From positions 868,001 through 932,000 of the forward strand of contig CAVXHI010000002.1 in the NCBI GenBank assembly GCA_963761655.1: 64,000 nucleotides of DNA. The letters are read 5' to 3'. The DNA is from RYN-122 sp963761655. Lineage in GTDB: Bacteria > Actinomycetota > Actinomycetes > Mycobacteriales > SCTD01. Positions 17,051 through 25,303 of this stretch are shown piece after piece. The notes beneath the pieces were generated by a model. It saw nothing but the letters and a program-made list of their open reading frames with translations. It was not told where the DNA came from and made no database searches. Within the stretch, counting starts at the first letter, position 1. The number at the start of each line of letters is the position of its first letter. A program made the position numbers and the translations under genes.

Positions 17051-17072
17051 GGGGGACGTCCGACTGTCCCCC
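17051..17072. other. Perfect 7-bp stem-loop upstream of the aldehyde dehydrogenase
   Basis: GGGGGAC and GTCCCCC flank an 8-base loop. It lies 58-79 bases before the dehydrogenase start, in the 252-bp gap that separates that gene from the tRNA. It could be a 5' leader hairpin or an operator. No run of T follows it. The rest of this gap shows no gene. Confidence 0.3.
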
Positions 17073-17245
17073 ACCGGCCTTCCCCCGTGCGACCCGCCTC
17101 AACGCGGCGACGGTCGGGTGCGACGTCGGCGTCCTGGTCCCGCGGAGGCCGAGGAGGACCGGGGACCTGCTGCTCCGGGCCGACCGGCTGGCCCTGGTCG
17201 TCCACCGGCGACCCGCTGACCTGCCGGCACTCGCCGGTCCGTGTG

Positions 17246-17331
17246 TGTCCGAGGGGGGACTTGAACCCCCATTCCCCGTAAAGGGAACTAGCACCTCAAG
17301 CTAGCGCGTCTGCCAATTCCGCCACCCGGAC
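17246..17331 (-). tRNA. tRNA-Leu (anticodon GAG)
   Basis: An 86-base leucine tRNA. The 7-bp acceptor stem pairs GTCCGGG with CTCGGAC (one G-T pair). The D-arm carries GGCAGACGCGC. The anticodon stem CTAGC/GCTAG encloses the loop TTGAGGT, giving anticodon GAG for CUC/CUU. A long variable arm (TTCCCTTTACGGGGAA) follows, then the T-arm with GGTTCAAGTCC. The 3' CCA is not encoded. All arms fold as expected of a class II tRNA. Confidence 0.96.
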
Positions 17332-17376
17332 GAGGTGACCCGGCCAGGAGCACCGGGGCGGGATGACCATAGCAAC

Positions 17377-17382
17377 TACGGT
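17377..17382 (+). promoter_or_regulatory. Predicted leaderless -10 box (TACGGT)
   Basis: TACGGT ends seven bases before the GTG at 17390 and supports that codon as the start of the small helical protein. Confidence 0.35.
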
Positions 17383-17389
17383 CGACGTC

Positions 17390-17638
17390 GTGAGCAGACC
17401 CGACCGCGAGGACCTGTCCCGGCAGCAGGAGGCCCTGGCGCAGGCCCGCGCCGACCTCGCCGTCGCCCTGGACGACCTGTCCGCCGAGGCGCACACGGCG
17501 GCGAAGGCGGCCCGCAGCAAGCGGGCGGTCCCGGACCTGCCGGCGGTGCACGCCGCGGCCCGGGCGGTCGAGCGCGCGGAGGAGGCCGTCGACCTGGCCG
17601 CCCTCGACGTGCGTACGGCGGCCGGCGAGGACGCCTGA
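17390..17638 (+). CDS. Small charged helical protein, unknown function
   Basis: An 82-residue protein not recognised. It is almost entirely predicted helix, rich in Ala, Arg, Glu and Asp, with heptad-like spacing (QQEALAQARADLAVALDDL and VERAEEAVDLAALDV) that suggests a coiled-coil or helical hairpin. No membrane segment. The GTG at 17390 is chosen because of the TACGGT box; an ATG at 17363 would add nine residues. Its stop is one base from the end of the convergent small gene. Confidence 0.55.
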   Translation: MSRPDREDLSRQQEALAQARADLAVALDDLSAEAHTAAKAARSKRAVPDLPAVHAAARAVERAEEAVDLAALDVRTAAGEDA

Positions 17639-17639
17639 C

Positions 17640-17792
17640 CTACCCGCCCACGAGCTTCTCGGCCGCGAGCGACACCGCGAACAGCACGACCGTCAGGTTC
17701 GTGACCTTGTCGAGCAGTCGGCCCTTGACCTTCGGGGCCTTCTCCTTCTTCGGGGCCTTCTCGCCCTTGGGCTCCTTCGGCGTCTTCGCCAC
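17640..17792 (-). CDS. Lysine-rich tail-anchored small membrane protein
   Basis: A 50-residue protein not recognised from a family. The first 24 residues contain eleven Lys among Pro, Glu and Gly, with the repeated element KAPK/EKAPK. A single hydrophobic segment (about residues 31-46) ends in KLVGG. The GTG at 17792 has a strong AGGGAGG ribosome site. The basic cytoplasmic part could bind acidic lipid headgroups or nucleic acid; this is inference. The unusually AAG-rich codon use supports genuine coding. Confidence 0.6.
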   Translation of the reverse strand: MAKTPKEPKGEKAPKKEKAPKVKGRLLDKVTNLTVVLFAVSLAAEKLVGG

Positions 17793-17870
17793 GGCGACCT
17801 CCCTGTCGTCGCAGGAGTCCTCGGCCGCCGCCGGCCCGGACTGCTCACCCGACCGGGCACACTCCGCCAG

Positions 17871-18389
17871 GTGACCCGGTGCGTGCTGCTGCTGCGCGGC
17901 CTCAACGTCGGCCGGTCGAACCGGGTCCGGATGCCCGACCTCGTCGCGCTCGTCGAGCAGGCCGGCGGGCGCGACGTGACGACGTACGTCCAGAGCGGCA
18001 ACGTCCTCGTCGAGTGCCCGGACCCGGCACAGCTCGCGGGGGACGTCGAGCGGGCTCTGGCTGCGATCGGCGTGCGCTCGCCGGTCCTGGTCCGCGACCG
18101 CGCGGAGCTCGACGAGGTCGTCGCGCACGACCCCTTCGCCGGCCGCGACCTCGACCCCGCGCTCGTCCACGTCGCGTTCCTGTCGGACGAGCCGGACCCG
18201 GCAGCCGTCGCCGCCGTCGACTCCCGGGCCCTGCTGCCCGAGGAGCTCGTCGTCCGGGGGCGCGAGCTCTACCTCTGGTACGCCGGCGGCGTCCGGCGCA
18301 GCCGCCTGGAGCGCGCCACGAAGGGCTTCGGCGTCGTCATGACCGCGAGGAACTGGCGGACGGTCACGGCCCTGCGCGACCTGGTGTGA
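17871..18389 (+). CDS. DUF1697 domain protein
   Basis: A 172-residue soluble protein with the DUF1697 signature: LLLRGLNVG at the N-terminus (here CVLLLRGLNVGRSNRVRM), TYVQSGNVL near residue 38 and the C-terminal TARNWRTVTAL. Length is typical. Function unknown in all members. The GTG start at 17871 follows GCCAG; the site is weak. Confidence 0.9.
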   Translation: MTRCVLLLRGLNVGRSNRVRMPDLVALVEQAGGRDVTTYVQSGNVLVECPDPAQLAGDVERALAAIGVRSPVLVRDRAELDEVVAHDPFAGRDLDPALVHVAFLSDEPDPAAVAAVDSRALLPEELVVRGRELYLWYAGGVRRSRLERATKGFGVVMTARNWRTVTALRDLV

Positions 18390-18390
18390 C

Positions 18391-18396
18391 TAGGGT
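18391..18396 (+). promoter_or_regulatory. Predicted leaderless -10 box (TAGGGT)
   Basis: TAGGGT, immediately after the DUF1697 stop, ends six bases before the ATG at 18403. No ribosome binding site intervenes. Confidence 0.45.
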
Positions 18397-18402
18397 CGGC
18401 GC

Positions 18403-18687
18403 ATGGTCCTCGAGGTCGCCCTGATCGACGTGAAGCCCGGCTCCGAGAGCGCGTTCCGCGAGGCGTACGGACAGGCCAGGGAGCTCATCGCCAGTCTCCC
18501 GGGGGCCGGGACCATGCGCATGACCCAGGGCGTCGAGACGCCGACCCGGTTCGTGCTGCTGGTCGAGTGGGACAGCGTCGACGCCCACCAGGCCTTCCGC
18601 GACAGCGAGGGCTTCGGCCGATGGCGCGCCCTCATCGGCCCGCACTTCGCCCAGCCGCCCCACGTCGAGCACTTCACCGACGTCTGA
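18403..18687 (+). CDS. Antibiotic biosynthesis monooxygenase (ABM) family protein
   Basis: A 94-residue dimeric alpha+beta barrel protein of the ABM superfamily. It has the usual beta-alpha-beta-beta layout: LEVALIDVKPGSESAFREAY, then FVLLVEWDSVDAHQAFRDSEGF and a C-terminal VEHFTDV strand. Members include cofactor-free quinone-forming monooxygenases, heme-degrading proteins and stress proteins, so no specific reaction is claimed. It ends 17 bp before the convergent acyl-CoA dehydrogenase. Confidence 0.87.
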   Translation: MVLEVALIDVKPGSESAFREAYGQARELIASLPGAGTMRMTQGVETPTRFVLLVEWDSVDAHQAFRDSEGFGRWRALIGPHFAQPPHVEHFTDV

Positions 18688-18704
18688 CCGGGCAGCACGG
18701 ACGC

Positions 18705-19922
18705 TCAGGTCAGCGGCGAGCGCGGCAGCATGCGGTCGCTGATGATCCGGCGCTGGATCTCGCTGGTCCCCTCGAAGATCGTGGTCAGGCGGGCGTCGCG
18801 CCAGTAGCGCTCGACCCGGCGCTCGGTCGTGTAGCCGTTGCCCCCGTGCAGCTGCATCGCCTGGTTGGTGACCTTCACGGCGGTCTCTGCGGTGAGCAGC
18901 TTGACCATCGCGGCCTCCCGCTCGCACGGGACGCCCTCGTCGAGCAGGTGGGCGACCTGCTGCCAGAACGCCCGGGCCTGCGCGACCTCGGCGGCCATGT
19001 CGGCGAGCACGAAGCGCAGGTGCTGGAAGTCGCTCAGCGGGTGCCCGAACTGCTCGCGCTCCTGCAGGTAGGCCGCGGTGTCCTCGACCGCGCCCTGGGC
19101 GACCCCGACGGCCCGCGCCGCCGTGTGGACGCGGGCGATGTTGAGCCCGCGCTGGACCGAGGCGAACCCGCCGGCGTCGGCGTCGGCGCCCTCGTCGGCG
19201 TAGAGGCCGGTCAACCGGTCGCTCTCGGGCACCCGGACGCCGTCGAGCGTCAGGTCCCAGGTGAGGAAGCCGTGGTAGCCGATCTTGTCGATGACGTGCC
19301 CGGTCATGCCGGCGGGGAAGGTGCCGCGCTCCTTGACGACGAGGAACGGCTCGAGCCCGGCCGACCGCGACTCGCCCTCCTCGGGGTCGCGGACCCGGGC
19401 GAGCACCTCGATGAAGTCGGCGGCCAGCGCGTTGCCTGCCCAGCGCTTGGAACCGGTGAGCACCCAGTCGTCGCCGGCGCGGACGGCCCGGGTCTGCACG
19501 CCGGCGAGGTCGCTGCCGGCGGTCGGCTCGGACAGGGCGATCGAGCCGATCCACTCCCCCGCCGCGCTGCGGCGCAGCAGGTCGGCCCGGCGGTCGTCGT
19601 CCAGCACCTGGGTGCCGAGGCCCTGCCCGCGGGCGAGGATGCTCGCGACGCTCAACCAGGCCCGGGCCAGCTCCTCCGAGACCAGGCAGTACTCGAAGAC
19701 GCCGAGCCCGAGACCGCCGGCGTCGGCCGGGACGGTGATCCCGAACCAGCCGAGGGCGGCCATCTCCTGCACGAGCTCGCGCGGCATCTCGGCCTTCTGC
19801 GGGTCGAGCTCGTCCGCGACGGGGAGCACCCGGTCGCGGGCGAAGGCGCGTGCCTGTGCCTGCAGGTCCGCGCGCGCCGGGGTGTGCCAGGGGGACAGCA
19901 GGACCGGAGGATCGACGGGCAT
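18705..19922 (-). CDS. Acyl-CoA dehydrogenase
   Basis: A 405-residue flavoprotein that introduces the alpha-beta double bond into acyl-CoA. The signature SIALSEPTAGSDLAG binds FAD and substrate, the second signature QLHGGNGYTTERRVERYWRDA is near the C-terminus, and TSEIQRRII is the usual end. Chain-length or substrate specificity cannot be read. The start ATG at 19922 has CAGGGT six bases upstream, a variant of the leaderless -10 box. It is followed downstream only by convergent genes. Confidence 0.95.
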   Translation of the reverse strand: MPVDPPVLLSPWHTPARADLQAQARAFARDRVLPVADELDPQKAEMPRELVQEMAALGWFGITVPADAGGLGLGVFEYCLVSEELARAWLSVASILARGQGLGTQVLDDDRRADLLRRSAAGEWIGSIALSEPTAGSDLAGVQTRAVRAGDDWVLTGSKRWAGNALAADFIEVLARVRDPEEGESRSAGLEPFLVVKERGTFPAGMTGHVIDKIGYHGFLTWDLTLDGVRVPESDRLTGLYADEGADADAGGFASVQRGLNIARVHTAARAVGVAQGAVEDTAAYLQEREQFGHPLSDFQHLRFVLADMAAEVAQARAFWQQVAHLLDEGVPCEREAAMVKLLTAETAVKVTNQAMQLHGGNGYTTERRVERYWRDARLTTIFEGTSEIQRRIISDRMLPRSPLT

Positions 19923-19934
19923 CTGCCGACCCTG

Positions 19935-21473
19935 TCAGACCACTCGCGCTCGCGCCTCCACGGACCGACGAGGCGTGGGCAGTCCGTCGTCCCCGTCGAC
20001 AGCGAAGGTGTCGCGGCCTGCGGCCTTGGCGGCGTAGAGCGCGAGGTCGGCCGCCACGAGCGCACTGCCCGGCGAAGGGTGGTGGGTGAACCCGGTCAGG
20101 CCCAGCGAGCACGTGACCCGCCTGGCCGACGGCACCGGGGTGGCGATCGGGAGCAGCCGGACCTCCTCGCAGAGCCGCCGCGCCAGGGTCACCGCCTCGG
20201 CCCTGGTCGCGTCCGGGCAGAGCACGGCGAACTCGTCGCCGCCGAGCCGGGCGACGACGTCGGCCTCGCGCACGTGCCGCCGCAGCAGCTCCGCCACCGA
20301 CACGAGCAGCGCGTCCCCGACGGGGTGCCCGAACGTGTCGTTCACCTCCTTGAAGTGGTCCAGGTCGATGAGGAGCAGCGCGCCCTCGTCGTGCCCGCGG
20401 TCGCGCCGCGCGTACTGGCGGCGCAGCTCCTCGTCGAAGCGACGTCGGTTGCCCAGCCCGGTGAGCGGGTCGTGCTCGGCGGTGTGGCGCAGCCGGGCCT
20501 CGTAGGCCTTGCGGTCGTCGACGTCGGCGAGGTGGGCCACGAGCTCGACCGGCCCGGGCCCGTGCTGCACGACGGCGAGGCAGACCTCGGTCCACCTGCC
20601 CGGGCCCTCGGGGGCGTGCAGCCGCACCTCCCACGTCCCCGTGTCGTGCCCCCCGAGCGCCGCCGCGAGCTGCGCCTGCACCGCGGCCTGGGCGGACTCC
20701 TCGAACAGCGCGCCGAAGGTCCTGCCCTCCACCACGTCCCCGCCGGCCAACGTGGACAGCGCCCGGTTGCCCCGGGCGACGGTGCCCCCGCGGAGCACGG
20801 CCATCGCCCCCGGCGCGGCGTCGAACGCAGCGGCGAGCCTCGCCTCGACCTCGAGGCGGGCGCGCTGGGCCTCGCGCAGCTCGGTGACGTCCCGCCAGGC
20901 GAGCACCACCTGGTCCGCCCAGCTGCTGGCCCTGACCTCGAGGACGGCCTGCTGCGCCCGCACCTCGACCGTGTGCGCGCCGAGGGCAGCGCCGGCGACC
21001 AGCGACAGCACGGCTTCCCGGTCGCTGCTGGTCTTCAGCGGCTCGGGCAGGTCGTCGGCGGTCACGGGACCGGCAGGCAGCACGACGACGCCGTCGAAGA
21101 GGTCCTCCAGCACTCCGGCCAGGCTCAGCCGCTCCTGCGCCACCGCGTCGCGGAAGAGCTCCCCGCTGCCGGACAGCGCCGAGAAGCGGCTGCGCAGCGA
21201 CCAGTACCAGGTGGCCACGGCGGCGGTGGTCGCGTCCCAGAGCACCATGTGCGTGTCGTAGAGCTCCGGGGCGGACGACCCGAACTCCAGCAGGTGCACC
21301 AGGTGGAGTGTGTGCCCGACCCCGCAGCTGAGGAAGATCCCGGCGGTGGCGACGGCGAGCGGGTTGCCCCGCCACTGCTCGTCGACCAGCAGCACCCGCT
21401 GGGTGATGGTCAGGGCGATCGCGAGGTAGCCCAGCGAGATGACCCCGCTGACGACGATGGCCGCCCAGAACAT
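19935..21473 (-). CDS. Membrane-bound PAS-GGDEF diguanylate cyclase
   Basis: A 512-residue protein that should make cyclic di-GMP. Order: three or so N-terminal membrane helices (residues 1-85), a middle region with PAS-like segments (about 205-315), then GGDEF (about 340-490). The active site is canonical RLGGDEF (411-415) and an inhibitory RxxD site (R402, D405) is present, so product feedback is likely. It begins at ATG 21473 behind GGGGAGGAG. No EAL domain is attached. Confidence 0.92.
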   Translation of the reverse strand: MFWAAIVVSGVISLGYLAIALTITQRVLLVDEQWRGNPLAVATAGIFLSCGVGHTLHLVHLLEFGSSAPELYDTHMVLWDATTAAVATWYWSLRSRFSALSGSGELFRDAVAQERLSLAGVLEDLFDGVVVLPAGPVTADDLPEPLKTSSDREAVLSLVAGAALGAHTVEVRAQQAVLEVRASSWADQVVLAWRDVTELREAQRARLEVEARLAAAFDAAPGAMAVLRGGTVARGNRALSTLAGGDVVEGRTFGALFEESAQAAVQAQLAAALGGHDTGTWEVRLHAPEGPGRWTEVCLAVVQHGPGPVELVAHLADVDDRKAYEARLRHTAEHDPLTGLGNRRRFDEELRRQYARRDRGHDEGALLLIDLDHFKEVNDTFGHPVGDALLVSVAELLRRHVREADVVARLGGDEFAVLCPDATRAEAVTLARRLCEEVRLLPIATPVPSARRVTCSLGLTGFTHHPSPGSALVAADLALYAAKAAGRDTFAVDGDDGLPTPRRSVEARARVV

Positions 21474-21595
21474 GAGCGGACTCCTCCCCGTGCCTGGTCG
21501 AGGAGGTCAGTCTCCGGGACCGGCGGGGTCGTGCGCATGACCAGGAAGGACTACCCGGCACCACCCGCGCACCGGCCCGGGCGTGCCCGCGGGCG

Positions 21596-21760
21596 TCAGC
21601 GCTGGTCGGGCTCCTCGAGCGGCGCGACGCCGGTGCCGGCCACCGTGTCGCGGGTCTCCTCGACCGGGGACTCGCTGTCGGCGGTGCTGTTGTCGCCGGG
21701 GAGACCGCCGGTCGCGCCGGGGCCGGTGGGTCCTGCGTACTTGTCGCTCGGGGTGCTCAT
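21596..21760 (-). CDS. Small acidic hydrophilic protein, unknown function
   Basis: A 54-residue predicted protein, MSTPSDKYAGPTG at the start and PLEEPDQR at the end, rich in Gly, Pro, Thr, Asp and Glu with no hydrophobic segment; probably disordered. A GAGG lies close before the ATG at 21760. It sits between the ferredoxin-NADP reductase and the diguanylate cyclase. Not recognised. The 121 bp between its stop and the cyclase start show nothing else. Confidence 0.5.
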   Translation of the reverse strand: MSTPSDKYAGPTGPGATGGLPGDNSTADSESPVEETRDTVAGTGVAPLEEPDQR

Positions 21761-21790
21761 GCCTCGAGACCTGCCCGGGCCCGGCGGCGC

Positions 21791-23281
21791 CTACGCCTCG
21801 CGCTCGAGCCGCTCCTCGACGTCGGCCACGATGTCGTCGACCGCGGCGTCGACGGACGCCGGGCTCTCGCCGGACTCGAGCCGGCGGCTGACCTCGACCA
21901 TGACCTCGCGCTCGACGACCTTGACGCGCTCGCGGTCGACCTCGCCGGTCTTGTGGTGCTGGACCTTGCCGAAGGCGGCACCGAGCGACTGCTCGTGGGC
22001 GTCGAGCAGCTCCCAGCCCTCCCACGTCGTGTACTGCACGCCGCGCTCCTCGAGCAGGGCGGTGACCGACGCGGGGTCGCGGTCCTCGGGCTCGGGCAGC
22101 GCGTCCAGGTCCTCGAGCAGGCTGCCGACGGTCTCGATGGCGTCGCCCTTGGTGTGGCCGATGAGGCCGACCGGCCCGCGCTTGACCCATCCGTTGGCGT
22201 AGACGCCGGGGACCGGGGTGCCGTCGAGGTCGAGCACGCGGCCCCTGCTGTGCGGCAGGACGTGGTTGCTGCTGTCCCAGGGGAGGTCGGCGAGCTCGGT
22301 GCTGCGGTAGCCGACGCAGCGGTAGACCGCCTGGACCGGCCAGTCGTTCAGCACGCCGGTGCCCTTGACCCCGCCGTCGCCGGTGTACTCGGTGCGCTCG
22401 GTCCGGAAGCCCTCGACCTTCCCGTCGCCGTAGACCTCGACCGGGCTCTCGAAGAAGTGCAGCCAGAGCTTGCGCGGCCGGGTGCCCTCGCCGTTCTCGG
22501 CGGTCCGCATGGCGTAGCGCTCGAGCTCCTTGACGACGAGCTTGGTCTGGTTGTCGGTGCCGATCGCGTTCGCGGACTCGGCGTCGACCTCGAAGTCCTC
22601 GGGCGCCATGAGCACCTCGACGTTCGGGCTGTGGTCGAGCTCGCGCAGCTCCAGCGGCGTGAACTTCGCCTGCGCCGGACCACGACGGGCGAAGACGTGG
22701 ACCTCCTCGACGGGCGACGCCAGCAGGCCCTCGTAGACGTTCTGCGGGATCTCGGTCACGAGCAGCTCGTCGGCCGTCTTGGACAGGACCCGGGCGACGT
22801 CGAGGCCGACGTTGCCGGCGCCGATGACGGCGACGCTCCTCGCCTCGAGCGGCCAGGTGCGCGGGACGTCCGGGTGGCCGTCGAACCAGGACACGAAGTC
22901 GGCGCCGCCGTAGCTGCCGGGCAGGTCGATGCCGGGGATGTCGAGCGCGCGGTCCTTCTCGGCACCGGTCGTGAACACGACCGCGTCGTAGTGGCGCTGC
23001 AGGTCCTCGAGCTTGACGTCCACGCCGTACTCGACGTTGCCCAGCAGCCGCACGCCGTCCTTGCTCAGGACCTGGCGGAGCGCCTTCACGATGCCCTTGA
23101 TGCGGGGGTGGTCCGGGGCCACGCCGTACCGGATCAGGCCGTAGGGCGCGGGGAGCTTCTCGAACAGGTCGACGTCGACCGGGGTGCCGGACTTGTGCAG
23201 CACGTCGATGACGTAGATGCCGGCAGGACCGGCGCCGACGACGGCGACGCGGAGCGGACGGTCTGCTGTGGGTGCGGCCAC
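21791..23281 (-). CDS. FAD-dependent ferredoxin-NADP reductase (FprA/adrenodoxin reductase type)
   Basis: A 496-residue flavoprotein passing electrons between NADPH and ferredoxin, usually for cytochromes P450. It shows the FAD motif VAVVGAGPAGIY, the LPAPYGLIRYGVAPDH segment unique to the adrenodoxin-reductase group, the NADP motif VIGAGNVGLDVAR, RRGPAQAKFT, and GWVKRGPVGLIGHTK. The tail beyond about residue 440 is a helical extension. I prefer the GTG at 23281 because the FAD motif follows after ten residues; an upstream GTG at 23356 would add an unconserved 25 residues. Confidence 0.92.
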   Translation of the reverse strand: MAAPTADRPLRVAVVGAGPAGIYVIDVLHKSGTPVDVDLFEKLPAPYGLIRYGVAPDHPRIKGIVKALRQVLSKDGVRLLGNVEYGVDVKLEDLQRHYDAVVFTTGAEKDRALDIPGIDLPGSYGGADFVSWFDGHPDVPRTWPLEARSVAVIGAGNVGLDVARVLSKTADELLVTEIPQNVYEGLLASPVEEVHVFARRGPAQAKFTPLELRELDHSPNVEVLMAPEDFEVDAESANAIGTDNQTKLVVKELERYAMRTAENGEGTRPRKLWLHFFESPVEVYGDGKVEGFRTERTEYTGDGGVKGTGVLNDWPVQAVYRCVGYRSTELADLPWDSSNHVLPHSRGRVLDLDGTPVPGVYANGWVKRGPVGLIGHTKGDAIETVGSLLEDLDALPEPEDRDPASVTALLEERGVQYTTWEGWELLDAHEQSLGAAFGKVQHHKTGEVDRERVKVVEREVMVEVSRRLESGESPASVDAAVDDIVADVEERLEREA

Positions 23282-23373
23282 CGGGATGCTCGCTTCGCTG
23301 TGTCGGGACGTCGAGGACTCTGGTGGAACAGTCTCGCGGAGCCCGCGCTTCCCCACCAGGCCAGGAGGCCCTT

Positions 23374-23979
23374 GTGCCCGATGTCATACAGCCGGCCCCC
23401 GACGGCCTCCCCGTGCTCACGTTCGCGGATACCGGAGCGTTCGAGGCCTGGCTGGAGGAGCACGCCGAGACGGCACGCGGCGCCTGGCTGCGGCTGGCCC
23501 GGAAGGGCAGCGGCCTGCCCTCGCCGACCTGGCCGGAGCTGGTCGAGTCCGCACTCTGCTTCGGGTGGATCGACGGCCAGAAGGCGTCCGACGTCGAGCC
23601 CTGGTACCGGCAGCGGGTGACGCCCCGGCGCGCGACGTCGCTGTGGTCGCAGGTGAACGTCGAGAACGTCGCCCGGCTGACCGCGCAGGGGCGGATGCGG
23701 CCGGGCGGTCTGCGGGAGGTGGAGCGTGCCCGGGCCGACGGCCGGTGGGAGCGGGCCTACGCCCCGGCGTCGACCGTGGAGGTCCCGGACGACCTGCGGG
23801 CGGCGCTCGACGCCGTCCCGGCCGCGGCCACCGCCTTCGCCGGCCTGAGCGGCACCAACCGGTACGCCGTGCTGCACCGGGTGACGACCGCGAAGCGGGT
23901 GGCGACCCGGGCCCGGCGGGTCGAGGAGTTCGTGACGATGCTGGCCGAGGGCCGGACGCCGTACCCGCAGAAGGGCTAG
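23374..23979 (+). CDS. YdeI/OmpD-associated family protein
   Basis: A 201-residue soluble protein with the family pattern: FEAWLEEHAETARGAWLRLARKGSG, TWPELVESALCFGWIDGQK, and YRQRVTPRRATSLWSQVN. The C-terminal part ends with the usual helical VTTAKRVATRARRVEEF. Members are described as bacteriocin-protection or YdeI-like; the molecular role is not established. The GTG at 23374 has a perfect AGGAGG six bases upstream. The TAG stop shares CTAG with the convergent AlgX-like gene. Confidence 0.9.
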   Translation: MPDVIQPAPDGLPVLTFADTGAFEAWLEEHAETARGAWLRLARKGSGLPSPTWPELVESALCFGWIDGQKASDVEPWYRQRVTPRRATSLWSQVNVENVARLTAQGRMRPGGLREVERARADGRWERAYAPASTVEVPDDLRAALDAVPAAATAFAGLSGTNRYAVLHRVTTAKRVATRARRVEEFVTMLAEGRTPYPQKG

Positions 23980-25187
23980 CGGGGCCGGAGCGTCCGGAGG
24001 GCGGGCGCGACGTCGGGCTGGACCATGCGGAAGGACCACCCGACCCGCTCGACGCTCTCCAGCACCACGCGGTCGGCGTCCTGCAGCTCGTCGAGCACCG
24101 GCTGCAGCGGGTCGCCCGGCACGGCCCAGACGAAGACGGCCTCCTCGAACAGCGGGGCCAGCTGCTGGACCGCGATGGCGGTGAAGCTGTCGCCGACGAA
24201 GACGGTCCGCCCGGGGACCACGCGTCCGCCGGGGGCGACGTCGGTGACGGTGTGCCGGACGACGTTGCGCAGGCCGGTGGACCGCTCGGGCAGCGTCCGC
24301 ACGGTGACACCCTCGCTGGTGGTGCTGAGCGCGGACACCTCCTCGGTCTCGGGCCGGCCGAGGTCGCGCGACAGGTCGCCCTCGAGCCGGTACGTGCCGC
24401 GCTCGCTGCCCAGCCCCAGCAGCAGCGACGGCTGGAAGGTCCGGGCCAGCTCCTGCGCCCAGACCGTCCCCGCCGTCGGCGACCAGTGGGTGTCGAGCCG
24501 CCAGTAGGTCTGCTCGTCCCGGGAGGCCTGCCGCAGGGGCGCGCGCAGGTCCATGACGCTCGGCCCGCCGTCGCGGGTGAGGGCGTCCCAGTAGGCCGCG
24601 GCGCTCCGCTCGGCACACGCACGCTGGGGGACGCCGCTCGCGGGCACCTCCTGCGTCATCACGGTGGACTTGTTGGGGCCGATCGCCAGCACGGTGGGGC
24701 GGCCGGAGTCGCGGAGCACCTTCGTGACCTCGGCGACCGTGGCCGCCACCTGGCCGGCCTCGCCGTCGTGCTGGCAGGCGACCGTCCAGTCCTGCGTGAT
24801 GAACAGGTAGTCGTCCAGGCCGACGACGACCTTCTTCGTGCTGGTCGGGGGCGGCAGCGTGCTGCTGGGACGGGGACGCGGGGGTCGGGCGACCTGGTCG
24901 ACGTCCGACAGCTCCTCCCGCTGGGGCGGCGCGACCCGCACGGACGCCGCGCTCGGCAGCGCCTGCCGGGCCACGACCGCCCGGGTGGGGCGAGGGCGGG
25001 GAGAGGCCGGGCGGGCCGCGGCCGTGCGGGCCGGGGTCGGCGCCGCCGTCCTCCCGGCCGGGGCTGACGCGGTGACGACGCCGGGGGCCGCCTCCGGGCG
25101 GACGGGGCGGTCCGCGGTGCCGACCACCACCAGACCGACCGCTGCGGCAGCGGCCGCGACGACGGCCAGCCCGCTCCTGCCGTCCAC
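23976..25187 (-). CDS. AlgX/AlgJ-like SGNH-fold protein, membrane anchored
   Basis: A 403-residue protein with one N-terminal membrane helix, a Pro/Arg/Ala-rich linker of about 90 residues, and an extracytoplasmic SGNH-like domain. The catalytic triad residues of AlgX/AlgJ are present: Asp and His in RLDTHWSPTAG and Ser in FVGDSFT. LDDYLFITQDW and IGPNKSTVM are also typical. Known members O-acetylate exopolysaccharides, but no MBOAT partner is in the window. A TTG at 25307 overlapping the rmuC stop (TTGA) is an alternative start adding 40 residues; the GTG at 25187 has GGGAG ten bases upstream. Confidence 0.82.
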   Translation of the reverse strand: MDGRSGLAVVAAAAAAVGLVVVGTADRPVRPEAAPGVVTASAPAGRTAAPTPARTAAARPASPRPRPTRAVVARQALPSAASVRVAPPQREELSDVDQVARPPRPRPSSTLPPPTSTKKVVVGLDDYLFITQDWTVACQHDGEAGQVAATVAEVTKVLRDSGRPTVLAIGPNKSTVMTQEVPASGVPQRACAERSAAAYWDALTRDGGPSVMDLRAPLRQASRDEQTYWRLDTHWSPTAGTVWAQELARTFQPSLLLGLGSERGTYRLEGDLSRDLGRPETEEVSALSTTSEGVTVRTLPERSTGLRNVVRHTVTDVAPGGRVVPGRTVFVGDSFTAIAVQQLAPLFEEAVFVWAVPGDPLQPVLDELQDADRVVLESVERVGWSFRMVQPDVAPALRTLRPR

Positions 25188-25303
25188 GCGCTGCTGTCTC
25201 CCTGCCGACGAGGTGCCGCTCCCGGCCGCCCGTCCTGAGGACGAGCCGGCCCTGCCGCCACCACTGTGCCCCGTGTCCGGCGGGACAGGCGGGTCGAACG
25301 CCG

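Noticed and set aside
16993..17074. N-terminal extension of the aldehyde dehydrogenase from an ATG at 17074
   Set aside because: The added residues are unlike the family, while the GTG at 16993 has a good ribosome site.
23282..23356. Upstream GTG start for the ferredoxin-NADP reductase
   Set aside because: It would add 25 unconserved residues before the FAD motif and crowd the divergent gene; the GTG at 23281 fits the family.
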